Positions 15,940 to 25,918 of a DNA stretch of 64,000 nt are shown here, one piece after another. Under the pieces are notes generated by a model. It was not told the DNA's origin. It saw nothing but the letters and a program-made list of their open reading frames with translations, and did not search any database. Position numbers and translations under genes: made by a program. Position 1 is the stretch's first letter, and each line of letters starts with the position of its first letter. This DNA is from JAMQKA01 sp034521835 (lineage in GTDB: Bacteria > Bacteroidota > Rhodothermia > Balneolales > Balneolaceae), in the NCBI GenBank assembly GCA_034521835.1, contig JAXHMA010000003.1, positions 62,001-126,000 on the forward strand. Direction: 5' to 3'.

Positions 15940-16766
15940 ATGGGATTTGAAAAAGTATCGACATCAATGGTGACGATTACGAAGTATGGTAAGCATATGC
16001 TGCTTGCCTTTTTATTTGCAGGAATACTGGCAATCCAGGGCAATGCCCAGGATCTCGATGTGCGCTGGACGCGCCTACCGGCCGCCGTGGCGTGGCAAAT
16101 AAAATGCTGGAGGTAACCAATGTACAGTCCGGCGATTATGTTATCGATTTGGGCTCCGGCGACGGTCGTATTGTGATTACTGCCGCCGAGCGTGGGGCGG
16201 TAGGGCACGGCATAGATCTGGACCCTCAGCGTATCTCCGAGGCGCGCGCGAATGCCAATGAAAGAGGAGTTGCGGATCGCGTTGTTTTTCTGCAGCAAGA
16301 TATTTTTGAAACGGATATCAGCCAGGCTTCCGTCATCACCATGTACCTGTTGACGAGTGTAAACCGAAAAATGCGTCCTCAGTTGTTTGAGCAGCTACGC
16401 CCTGGAACCCGCGTGGTCTCCCACAGCTTTGATATGGGAGATTGGGAAGCAGACAGCACCATGCAGGTTGAGAGCTCCTCAGGCCGTAATCATACTATTT
16501 ATTACTGGGTGATGCCCGCACAAGTTGGCGGCGAATGGAGCTGGGAAGTTGAAGGAGAGTCTTACGATCTTTCCGTTGATCAACAGTACCAGGAGATTGA
16601 TATTGCGCTTCAATCGGGCAATGATAACCTGACGACCAATCACGCTGTTGTGAATGGCGAACGCGTCAGTTTTACAGCCGACCGTGGCGACCAGCATTTC
16701 GTTTACAGCGGTCGTGTGGAAGGCGATACCATTACCGGTACGGGTACAGATCCACGACGGCGATAA
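15940..16766 (+). CDS. Exported SAM-dependent methyltransferase-like protein (one frameshift)
   Basis: ATG 15940 is preceded by AGGAAAAAAGGAG. A signal peptide follows (KHMLLAFLFAGILAIQGNAQ). One base shift near 16075 leads into a class I methyltransferase fold: YVIDLGSGDGRIVITAA (SAM-binding motif I), GIDLDPQRISEARANA (motif II) and VVFLQQDIFETD. The C-terminal third (from about residue 190) is beta-rich and unlike a methyltransferase. A secreted enzyme needing SAM is odd because SAM is cytoplasmic; similar signal-bearing proteins are annotated in many Gram-negative genomes and their role is unknown. A terminator follows at 16818. Confidence 0.75.
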
Positions 16767-16817
16767 TGATCGCAAGTCTATGGACGGCCACACGAAATTA
16801 ATTAAACAACTTTTACG

Positions 16818-16850
16818 ACCGGCGGTTAAAAATAGGACCGCCGGTTTTCC
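16818..16850 (+). terminator. Intrinsic terminator
   Basis: ACCGGCGGT (16818-16826) pairs perfectly with ACCGCCGGT (16837-16845) around a 10-base A-rich loop, followed by TTTCCTTT. It ends the methyltransferase-like transcript. Confidence 0.8.
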
Positions 16851-16989
16851 TTTGGTTGTTCAAAAATTATAAGAGGAGGGAAGGGGTTGGTTATTAATAT
16901 TGCCTTCAGGTACTCTATTATTTTTGGATAAATTTAATCCCACCTTTTGGAATGAACCAAATTTTTAATTTACCAGAACATCCCATTCT

Positions 16990-18303
16990 ATGAACAGAAT
17001 CACCCAAGACGGTGGTAGCCCCAAACAAGTTTTTTCTAATCTTAATGCCATTGCCGTTTTAGTTGGAATTGTAATCGGTATCGGGCGATTTTCGTCTCCG
17101 CCACTGGTAGCCGCTAACGCTGGGAGTGAACTCAATTTTTGCTTTTTTGGGTAGCCGGTGGGGTTATTCCGCTCATTGGCGCTCTTTGTTATGCCGAACT
17201 TGGGGCCGCTCATCCTGATGCCGGCGGGGAATATCATTTTCTGAGCAAAGCTTTTGGTTCTTCCGTGGGATTTCTCTTCTGGCAGGATGACCGTAATACA
17301 GACCGGGTCCATAGCTTTGGTCGGATTTATTCTGGGAGACTACGCTACGGTATTGCTCGATTTGGGCCCCTACAGCTCATCTATTTATGCCGTGTTGACG
17401 GATAATTGGGTTGACAGGCCTCAACCTTTGGGGTACCAATCCGGTCAAGAAAACGCAGAATATCGTTGCCTCCACGATTGTAATCGTATTGTTGCTGGCA
17501 GCCTTTTTGGGGATTACCCAGGGTACAGCCGTTTCTGAAGCAAGTTCAAATGGTTCGGGCAGCGGCGGAACGGTAGGAGCTGCCATGATTTTTGTACTGC
17601 TAACCTACGGCGGCTGGAATGAAGCCGCTTACCTTTCGGGCGAAATCAAGAATGTTAAAAATAATATGATACGCGTACTCACCGTCGGCATCGGTGTTAT
17701 CACGTTTATTTATGTAGCTGTAAATTATGCTTACTTGCAGGTGCTCGGGTTGCAGGGTCTCCAAAATTCCGAGGCTGTCGGTGCAGATCTTACCGCCTCG
17801 TTTTTGGGTTCAGAAGGAGCGGTGCTACTCTCATTTATTGTTATCATTGCCGCACTATCTACAGCTAATGCAACTATCATCACCGGGGCACGAACAAACT
17901 ATGCTCTTGGGCGGGATTTTTCCCTTTGTGTTTTCTGGGTCAATGGAGCTCATCGAACAATACGCCGGTCAACGCACTGCTGGTTCAGGGTGGAATAGCA
18001 CTTTTATTGGTCGGTGTAGGTTCGTTTACAGAAGAAAGCGTTTCCACGATGGTTGATTATACGGCCCCCGTATTCTGGTTTTTTCTTATGCTCACCGGTA
18101 TTTCTCTGTTCGTTTTTCGTTTCAAAGATGGTAACGATGAACGTCCCTATAGTGTGCCATTCTATCCCATAACACCTATTTTGTTCATTCTTACCTGCAT
18201 TTATATGTTATACTCCAGTATCACGTTTACGGGTTTCGGTGCCTTGCTGGGAGGCGGCATTTTACTGGTTGGAATACCCGTACTACTGCTCGGAAGAAGA
18301 TAA
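16990..18303 (+). CDS. APC-family amino acid permease (several frameshifts)
   Basis: The reassembled protein (about 435 residues) has some 12 hydrophobic segments. It begins SNLNAIAVLVGIVIGIG, the first APC helix with its conserved glycines, and continues through GALCYAELGAAHPDAGGEY, the family's helix 2 signature. Later blocks include TYGGWNEAAYLSGEIKN and ITGARTNYALGRDF. Relatives move amino acids with protons or by exchange; the substrate cannot be told. Frames change near 17090, 17140, 17285, 17405 and 17930, mostly in G or T runs, so sequencing error is likely. It stands alone, ahead of typA in the same direction. Confidence 0.82.
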
Positions 18304-18467
18304 CGCTGGCATGATTTTGATAAATTAATTGGCTGGTACAATGATTTCAGCAAAATAAACGTTATTTTGCGCGTCTTTTGATTTTCGAATTTTATCAATG
18401 TACAGCCCCCGTCCAATAACAAACCGGCGGGGTGTGCCATTGTCTCTTTAAAGTTTCAACTGTTATT

Positions 18468-20299
18468 ATGTCCCAAGATATTAGAAATATAGCTATCATC
18501 GCCCACGTAGATCACGGTAAAACAACGCTGGTGGATCAAATGCTTGCGGCAAAGCGGCACTTTCCGTGAGAACCAGCAAGTACAAGACCGGATTATGGAC
18601 TCCGGGGACCTGGAGCGCGAAAAAGGAATTACCATCAGCTCCAAGAATACCGCAGTAAAATGGAAAGATACCAAAATAAATATCGTTGATACCCCTGGTC
18701 ACGCCGATTTTGGGGGTGAGGTTGAACGTATTATGAAGATGGTGAATGGCGTGATTCTTTTGGTGGATGCCGCCGAGGGGCCCCTTCCCCAAACCAAATT
18801 TGTGCTGCGGAAATCTCTGAGCTTGGGATATCGTCCGATCGTGGTGATTAACAAAATTGACCGCAAAGATGCCCGCCCCGATCAGGTATTGAACGAGATT
18901 TTTGACCTCTTTGTGATGCTCTGATGCGGAAAACGAACAGCTCGACTTCCCGATACTCTATGCTGAAGGAATTAACGGAATCGCGCGATACGAGCTGGAG
19001 GATGAAAATGATGATCTTGAACCTCTTTTTGAGACAATCATAGATCATGTACCGCAGCCGGTTCAAGAGCCTGAAAAACCGTTCAAAATGCTGGTAAGCG
19101 CGATGGACTGGAACGACTACGTGGGGCGTATTGCTATCGGACGGGTAGAGCAGGGCACGATCGAACAGGGCCAGGAAATTGCGCTGGTCAACCGTAAAGG
19201 TGAGGTCAAGGAAAAAGCCAAGGCCACCAAGCTGTTTACGTTCTCCGGTCTGGGACGCGAAGCCGGTTGAGGAAGCCTCTGCAGGAGATATTTTTGCCTT
19301 GGCCGGGTACGAAAAGATCGATATTGGTGACACGCTGACGGCCACCGACGAGATCAGCCCGATTGAGTATTACGATATCGATCAGCCGACCATGGCGATG
19401 AACTTCCGCGTCAACGACTCCCCGCTTTGTCAGGTCGCGAAGGAGATTACGTAACCTCAAATCAGCTTAAAGATCGCCTGATGCGGGAGCTGCGCACGAA
19501 CGTTTCCATCAAGGTGGAGCAGACCGATAACGCCGACGTGCTACAAGGTTTCTGGTCGTGGAGAGTTGCAGCTGGCCATCCTTACCGAAACTATGCGGCG
19601 TGAAGGTTTTGAGTTTGCCGTTTCCTGCCGGAAGTACTCTATAAAGAGATCGACGGTGAAGTTCACGAACCGGTGGAAGAAGTGGTTGTGGATGTCCACC
19701 AGGATTACAGTAATCGCGTGATCGACAACCTGCAGCAGCGCAAGGGTATTATGACTTCAATGACTCAGGAAGGCGACAACAATCGTCTTACTTTCAGGGT
19801 GCCATCTCGTGGACTGTATCGGTTTTCGCAGTGAAATGCTCACCGAAACCCGCGGTACTGGTATAATGCACCAGCAATTTGACCAGTACGAACCGTATGC
19901 CGGTGAAGTCCCGGGGAGAAATCGCGGTGCACTGGTAGCGCTGGAGCGGGGGGAGGTGACCAGTTATGCGCTGGAAGGATTACAGGATCGTGGCACCTTT
20001 TTCGTTGAGCCCGGCGACCCGGTATACGCCGGACAGGTTGTAGGAGCCAATAAGCGTAGCGACGACCTGGTGGGTAAACGTGGCTAAGAAAAAAGAATCT
20101 GACTAATCACCGCGCAACCCAGTCGGCCGACGCTGTTAAAATAGATCCTGCTAAGAAGATGAGCCTTGGAGCAGCATATCGAGTTTATCGCCAAGGATGA
20201 ACTACTGGAGGTAACGCCGAAAACCTGCGCATCCGTAAAATGTATCTCGATCACAACGAGCGCAAAAAAGCGGAAAAGCAATCTGCAGTACTAAGCTGA
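18468..20299 (+). CDS. typA: Ribosome-associated GTPase TypA/BipA (several frameshifts)
   Basis: TypA is a translation-factor GTPase that binds the ribosome and supports assembly and stress responses. The G domain shows AHVDHGKTTLVD (P loop), LEREKGITISSKNTAVKW (switch I), DTPGHADFGGEVERI (G3) and NKIDRKDARPD (G4). Domain II begins MLVSAMDWNDYVGRIAIGRV. Later pieces in other frames give RLMRELRTNVSIKVE, MLTETRGTGIMHQQFDQY and the C-terminal QHIEFIAKDELLEVTPENLR. About 605 residues, the normal length. At least six frameshifts are needed (near 18550, 18925, 19265, 19440, 19540-19640, 19800 and 20085). It converges on the DUF2279 gene, whose stop is 17 bases away. Confidence 0.9.
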
Positions 20300-20315
20300 T
20301 TTTCTGGAGAATCTC

Positions 20316-21375
20316 CTAATCCTGCCCACGGAAAATGAGCTTAAATGTCGGATCTGGATATAGCTCCAGGGCAGGGGCGGGCAGATGAATGCCATTAAAA
20401 AGATCACTAAGCAGGCGACCAAATGCTGACTCCTGAGGGAGAATATGTTTAAAATCCAGATTTAGGCTGAGATGGAAAGAGTGATAAGCTGGTCTTTCAA
20501 CGGTTGAAGGCCAGTCATTCATTGAAACGCCTGCTGTAGGCACTAAAAAGCGGGGCCAGTACGCCTGCAATGTTGAAGGAAGAAGATCCCAAATACGCAT
20601 GCTCACCCAATAACTTTGCCCATTGTAGTCACTAAGTTTTTTGTTTCGGTAGGCAAGCTGTCTGTACCGTGTTTCAGAGGGATAGTACATCCACCGAATA
20701 TTGAAACGTTGAAGAAAGTCACATTTTTCGCGCGCATAAAACCAGCCGATTCCTGCAATATTACCCAGCTGGTCATACCTGTCGCAATCCGGCATTGGTC
20801 CTTCCGTCCATGAGCTCAATCATGGTCTGTACTGATAGTGTTACACCCGCTCCCAGGAGTATAGATTTATTGTGGCTTAAACCGGAACTCTGATAAAGCC
20901 GTGAAATGGCCAGGGCCTGTGTTTTTGATGCATAGAAATGGCCAAATTTATCGAAGCCATCGGCATAAAATTCTTCACTAAAATGAAATGAAACTCTGGG
21001 TCCATCCCACCAGCGATCCTTGATGTGCAAAAAGAGACCCGTGTACGATGCCAAAACCCCTCCAGTGATGACTGAAAAAGTAGTCCAGTTAACTTCTGAT
21101 TCTCCATTGGACTGAAACGCCGGGTTAAGGAGATTTCTGGGATTCAAAGGTGTCTTATCAACATAGATTGGTAAAAAATCCCTTTCCAGAGAATAAGAAG
21201 CGGTCTGGTAGCCTGAGTGGGATGAGATATTTAAAAACTGGTTGCTGACTGATAATCGATTGTTCTGGCCGTCCTGAGCGACTGCAGGGAATAGATGTAC
21301 AATAAATAGATTCAATAACAGTGATATGATACCTATTTTCCTGCCGTCAATGACGGTGAATTTGCTTGGATCCAT
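20316..21375 (-). CDS. DUF2279-family envelope protein (one frameshift)
   Basis: A hydrophobic N-terminal segment (IGIISLLLNLFIVHLFPAVAQ) serves as signal peptide. The middle has WTTFSVITGGVLASYTGLFL, then FHFSEEFYADGFDKFGHFYA, the DKxGHFYAS block that marks DUF2279, a family of predicted outer-membrane or periplasmic proteins. Near 20815 a shift joins MIELMDG to CDRYDQLGNIAGIGWF. The C-terminal half (YNGQSYWVSMRIWDLLP, FHLSLNLDFKHILP) looks like membrane beta-strands. About 350 residues. A promoter-like motif lies upstream on the minus strand. The biological role of the family is unknown. Confidence 0.75.
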
Positions 21376-21515
21376 GCTGCTGCAAGTAGAGTGTTAATAT
21401 TTATAAGAATGACAGATGCCATTTCGGATCTGTTTTTTTTACACATCGGCGCCTCTTGGGAAAACCACATAAAGGTTAATAATAATCTATTTATTATACT
21501 GTCAAAACATTTTAG

Positions 21516-21549
21516 CAAAGTTAAAGCAGAACTAACCCAATGCACTCAA
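21516..21549 (-). promoter_or_regulatory. Bacteroidota-type promoter upstream of the DUF2279 gene
   Basis: On the minus strand TTG (21547-21549), a 23-base spacer and TAACTTTG (21516-21523) match the Bacteroidota primary sigma factor consensus TTG-N17-23-TAnnTTTG. It lies about 140 bases upstream of the DUF2279 start and overlaps the start of the divergent DUF4112 gene. Confidence 0.45.
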
Positions 21550-22001
21550 CAGATGAAAAGAACCGATCCAGGCAATTAGCCGAGTTGCTTGATAACCGAT
21601 TTACTATACCCAGTACCCGTATTCGGTTTGGAATCGATCCGGTTATCGGGCTGGTTCCGGGTATCGGCGATTGGATCGGTGGAGCGATTTCTATCTATTA
21701 CCTGGTGATGGTCGGCATTAAAGGTGGAAAAGCTTCGGTTTTGGGTCGTGTATTTCTAAATATTTTGCTGGATGTACTGATCGGCTCCATTCCCGTTTTG
21801 GGAGAAATATTCGATGTATACTGGAAAGCCAATATCCGGAATGCTAAGATACTCCAGGAGCTTGAAGAAAATCCCGCCAAGACCACCAGCGAGAGCAGAT
21901 TCTGGATATGGATGGTTCTGATCCAGTGTATTGCGGTAATTATTGCGCTACTTCTACTTTTCGTTTGGTTAATTGCTGAGTTATTCGATCTGATTTTTTA
22001 A
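21540..22001 (+). CDS. DUF4112 membrane protein
   Basis: A 153-residue protein, fully open. The N-terminal LAELLDNRFTIPSTRIRFGI and the block DPVIGLVPGIGDWIGGAIS, followed by VFLNILLDVLIGSIPVLGEIFD, are the DUF4112 signature. It has two to three transmembrane helices, including a long C-terminal one (WMVLIQCIAVIIALLLLFVW). The family is common in Bacteroidota and Proteobacteria and has no known function. It is divergent from the DUF2279 gene and stands alone. Confidence 0.88.
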   Translation: MHSTDEKNRSRQLAELLDNRFTIPSTRIRFGIDPVIGLVPGIGDWIGGAISIYYLVMVGIKGGKASVLGRVFLNILLDVLIGSIPVLGEIFDVYWKANIRNAKILQELEENPAKTTSESRFWIWMVLIQCIAVIIALLLLFVWLIAELFDLIF

Positions 22002-22069
22002 CAGTTTTCAAGCTACTGTAATCGCAGACCCTAAATTTGAGATTTCTCCATATAATAAATTCATACCTT

Positions 22070-22581
22070 CTACTTGAGACTATCTTTATCAGCCAATTCT
22101 GTTGAATAGAAGTAGCCCGCCAGACGGTTTTCTCTGTAGTAAAAGTAGATCCCACCTATGCTCATGATGAGGCCGGTTGCCAAGCCTACCATATTAAGAA
22201 AAGGAGAGTCTGGCACGCGGGTAAGTATTTCGGAGGGCAAATGCGGCATATAAATCCCATCACGGACCAGTACATAAAAGACAAGTGCACCGAAAGCCAG
22301 CTTTCCTCGGGCTTTCTCCATAAGACCGGAATCATACCGCCTACAATAGTACACAAACTTATCAAAGCCGGAATATGAGATATACCGAATCCGCCAAAAA
22401 GGCGATATATCATAAAAGCGGTGATATTTACAACCAGCATGCTAGCTACATAGATGTATCCAATTTTTATATGAAAAGATGTCCCTTTTCTAAGTGATAA
22501 AACAGCTGTCCCCGTTATCAGGGCTACAATTGCTGCCATGGTGTGGATTAATCCTGTTGTACTGTGAATTATAGATTCCAT
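22070..22581 (-). CDS. DUF2306-like membrane protein (one frameshift)
   Basis: Four transmembrane helices are seen: TMAAIVALITGTAVLSLRKG, IGYIYVASMLVVNITAFMIY, ALISLCTIVGGMIPVLW and, after a shift near 22250, MVGLATGLIMSIGGIYFYY. The block HIKIGYIYVASML and the following SVHLSFMYWSVMGF resemble DUF2306, a family of predicted membrane proteins of unknown function. About 169 residues. Converges with the DUF4112 gene on its left; nothing is recognised in the 121 bases up to recG. Confidence 0.7.
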
Positions 22582-22702
22582 ATGACTGTAAACCGCCTAT
22601 TATAAAGTTAGTGCTGACCAGGGAAAAGACTACGAGCTGCAAACAGCAACGTTTCGCCCCGTTTTAGCTGATTATCCCATGCCGTAAAATTGTGCTTTCT
22701 CT

Positions 22703-24756
22703 TTAAAATACGGGGATGAACACTTTACGCAGCTCCTGGTGATCATCATCCTTCAGATCAGGATCTCGCTCCATAAGATCCCAGGCAGCAGATTTGGCCT
22801 GCTCCAGGATCCACTGATCTTCCACGATGTCTGCCACTTCAAAGTCGGGCAGCCCGCTCTGTTTGGTGCCGAGTGTAGCTCGCCCGGGCCGCGCAAGCTT
22901 GAGATCGGCTTCCGCAATTTCGAACCCGTCGTTGGTTTTGGCCATCGTCTGTAGGCGATAGCGGCCCTCTTTACTCACTTTATCGCCCCGCATCAGGATG
23001 CAATAGCTTTGCCGCCTGCCACGCCCGATACGTCCGCGGAGTTGATGGAGCTGCGAAAGGCCAAAGCGCTCTGCGTGTTCAATAATCATGATGCTGGCAT
23101 TTGGCACATCAACGCCTACTTCAATAACCGTGGTAGAGACCAGGATCTGAATATCATTGTTGATGAACTGCTGCATCACCCTGTCTTTCTCCTCGGATTT
23201 AAGTCGGCCATGCAGCAATCCAACACTAAAATCTGGGAACCTTGATTGTTAAACTTTTCAAATCCCGCCTGGCATCTTTTAAATCCATCGCTTCAGACTC
23301 CTCTACCAGGGGATAAACCACATAGGCCTGTCCGCCAGCCTCAAGTTCGCTGCGCATACAAATCATAGATATCCTGCCGGCTTGAGTTCTCGCGAACTGC
23401 GGTTTTTACCGGTTTTCTTCCGGCGGGAAGTCCTTTAATAATAGAGATATCGAGGTCGCTGTAAAGGGTCATGGCCAGTGAGCGGGGGATCGGCGTTGCT
23501 GACATCACCAGTACATGGGGGTGGGATCCTTTTTTCAGATTTCGCGCGCTGTTTTACCCCAAAACGATGTTGCTCATCAATAATAGCCAGTCCCAGATTA
23601 TTAAAGTTGACGTCGCTCCTGGATAACTGCATGCGTGCCAACCACTACGTTGCAGTTTCCCCCTTCAATATCGGTTAGTATATCGGTGCGGAGTTTTGAC
23701 TTTTGATTGCCCACCAGCAGACGAATGTTGATATCCAGCGGATCCAAAAAATCAGAAAGTGTGCGAAAATGCTGTTCAGCCAGAATTTCGGTAGGAGCCA
23801 TAAATGCGGCTTGGTAGCCGTTATCCAGCGCCATCAGGATGGCCCCGATCGCCACCACGGTTTTTCCGGAGCCTACATCGCCCTGAATCAGGCGGTTCAT
23901 CTGTTTGCCGGAGCGCACATCCTTTTTAATGTCGGAAAGCGCACTTTTTTGTCCCTCGGTTAGTTCAAAAGGGATAATCTCATTAAAAAACGCTTGGTTT
24001 AATTTCCGATCTTCCTGAACTGCGGACCGTTCTGTTTTTCAATAATAATGCGCTTCATTTTGGCGACGCTCAATTCAAACAGGAACAGTTCCTCAAATTT
24101 AAACCGCTCCCGGGCTTTGCTATGTTCTTTACGGTCTTCCGGGAAGTGAATCATTCCGGTAGGCCTTATGTGCGTTCTGGGTAGATTGTGTTTGGTACAG
24201 CACTTTGATCCGGAAAAATTCGGGTGGTTCTTCATGTCTCAGGATAATTTCGTTGCCATTGGTTGATGAGTTTGCTGGTGATGTAACTCTTTGAAAACTG
24301 CTTATTGCCAGGATATACCGGCATAATTCTGGTTAGATCTTCCAGGTCATTCGTATCTCCTACCTTATCTGCATATCTGGATGAGCCATCGATACATAGC
24401 GGCCGTAGCGTTTGGCTTTTCCAAAAAAAGCATAGATTTCTCCCTCTTTGAACTGTTTTTTGAAATAATGAACACCTTTAAACCAAACACCTTTAGAGTT
24501 GCGGCTGTATTATCCTGTATTATTACTTCCAGCCGTTTTTTCCTTCGCCGTGATCCAGTCCTTGTATCTTTTTTATACGTCCCACAACCGTTACCTCTTC
24601 ACCGGTCCCTTTGAGGCTGCGAATAGGCAGTACCGTGGTGCGGTCAAGGTACCTTCTGGGTAAAAAATGGAGAAGGTCGCCGATACTCTCAATTCCGTTT
24701 TCAGAGAGAGCTTTAAGACGTTTCGTGTTTAGGTTTGGAAGATCAAGAAGCTTCAA
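22703..24756 (-). CDS. recG: ATP-dependent DNA helicase RecG (several frameshifts)
   Basis: RecG remodels stalled replication forks and Holliday junctions. The wedge domain starts at MKLLDLPNLNTKRLKALSEN (24756) with PRRYLDRTT. The motor contains QGDVGSGKTVVAIGAILMA (Walker A), APTEILAEQHF (motif Ia), VVVGTHAVIQE, IIDEQHRFGV (DEQH box), and in the second lobe LVSTTVIEVGVDVPNASIM and HQLRGRIGRG. The C-terminal end is DHQELRKVFIPVF. The reconstructed length is near 685 residues, normal for RecG. Frames shift at about six places (for example 24540, 24240, 24000, 23630, 23350 and 23235), so the copy as given would not be translatable. I take these as sequence errors. Confidence 0.88.
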
Positions 24757-24875
24757 TTGATATAAGGTGATATATCAGTTAATCATTTATTTTGCTAAAA
24801 TCGAGTTCACTTATTGGCCATATGGTAGGTTTCTAAAGAAAAAGGAAAATAATGAAAGTTTTTGATAAGATATAT

Positions 24876-24907
24876 TTGCATTGAGTCAGCTATATTCCTT
24901 ACCTTTG
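24876..24907 (+). promoter_or_regulatory. Bacteroidota-type promoter of the ribosomal protein cluster
   Basis: TTG (24876-24878), 21 bases, then TACCTTTG (24900-24907) match TTG-N17-23-TAnnTTTG. A second TTG at 24881 would give a 16-base spacer. It lies 45 bases before the rpsL start in the only sizeable gap ahead of the cluster, which makes it the likely main promoter for str-S10. Confidence 0.65.
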
Positions 24908-24951
24908 GCAACTCTTGTTCGACCTGAATAACTCAATAAGCAGAGCTAATC

Positions 24952-25323
24952 GTGCCTACAATACAACAACTTATACGCAAAGGTAGAAAAAGCAAGACGA
25001 GCAAAACAACTGCTCCTGCCTTGGAGGGGTGCCCGGCAAAAGCGTGGCGTTTGTACCCGTGTTTATACAACCACACCTAAAAAGCCGAACTCTGCACTAC
25101 GTAAGGTAGCACGTGTAAGGTTGACCAACGGCATGGAAGTTACCGCCTATATTCCGGGTGAAGGTCACAATCTGCAAGAGCATAGTATTGTATTGATCCG
25201 GGCGGCCGAGTTAAGGATTTGCCTGGTGTTCGGTATCATATTGTTAGGGGTACGCTGGATACGGCCGGTGTTGAAGATCGTAAGCAGGGCCGTAGCCTAT
25301 ATGGCACCAAGAAGCCTAAATAA
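24952..25323 (+). CDS. rpsL: Ribosomal protein uS12 (frameshifted)
   Basis: uS12 sits at the decoding centre of the 30S subunit. GTG 24952 begins PTIQQLIRKGRKSKTSKTTA. The conserved blocks KRGVCTRVYTTTPKKPNSAL, RKVARVRLTNGMEVTAYIPG and LQEHSIVLIRGGRVKDLPG follow, and the end is GTKKPK. It is 123 residues once two indels (near 25025 and 25205) are removed. The Lys of TPKKPNS, the site of streptomycin-resistance mutations, is wild type. It is the first gene of the cluster, with a promoter 45 bases upstream. Confidence 0.95.
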
Positions 25324-25359
25324 GTTGTTCGTCACTTAAAGAAATTAACCTGACCAGAT

Positions 25360-25828
25360 ATGCGAAGAAAGACAGCAGAAAAGCGCACTGTACAACCTGA
25401 TCCGGTTTTCGGTGATAAGCTGGTAACGCGTTTTGTGAAACAGTTTAATGCGGGACGGGAAAAAGAATATCGCGCGTAAGATTCTTTATCAGGCATTTGA
25501 AATTATTGAAGAGAAAACAGGCGAAGAGGGTATTGAAGTATTTCGTAACGCCCTCGATAATGTTACGCCTGTTGTTGAGGTTCGGGCACGGCGTGTCGGT
25601 GGTTCTACCTACCAGGTGCCGGTTGAGGTTCGGCCGGACCGAGGCACATCGCTGGCTATGCGCTGGTTAATCAGGGCATCAAAAAGTAGAAATGACAAGT
25701 CTATGGCGCGAAGATTGTCCCGCGAGCTCATGGATGCTTCTAATAATGAAGGTGGTGCTGTTCGTAAGAAGGATGAAGTCCATCGCATGGCCGAGGCAAA
25801 CAAGGCATTTGCACACTTTAGATTTTAA
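25360..25828 (+). CDS. rpsG: Ribosomal protein uS7 (one frameshift)
   Basis: uS7 nucleates the head of the 30S subunit. The start MRRKTAEKRTVQPDPVFGD (ATG 25360) joins, after a shift near 25440, the frame with MRDGKKNIARKILYQAFEII and ends AEANKAFAHFRF. About 156 residues, as usual. The conserved blocks VEVRARRVGGSTYQVPVEV and RRLSRELMDA are intact. It follows rpsL by 36 bases. Confidence 0.95.
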
Positions 25829-25918
25829 GTATCGGTTTTTAGGGTGCTTGGTTTTAAACAAACGCCAGCACTTTAAAAACAAGATATTTCGATACCAAGA
25901 TTTATAACTTTTACAATT

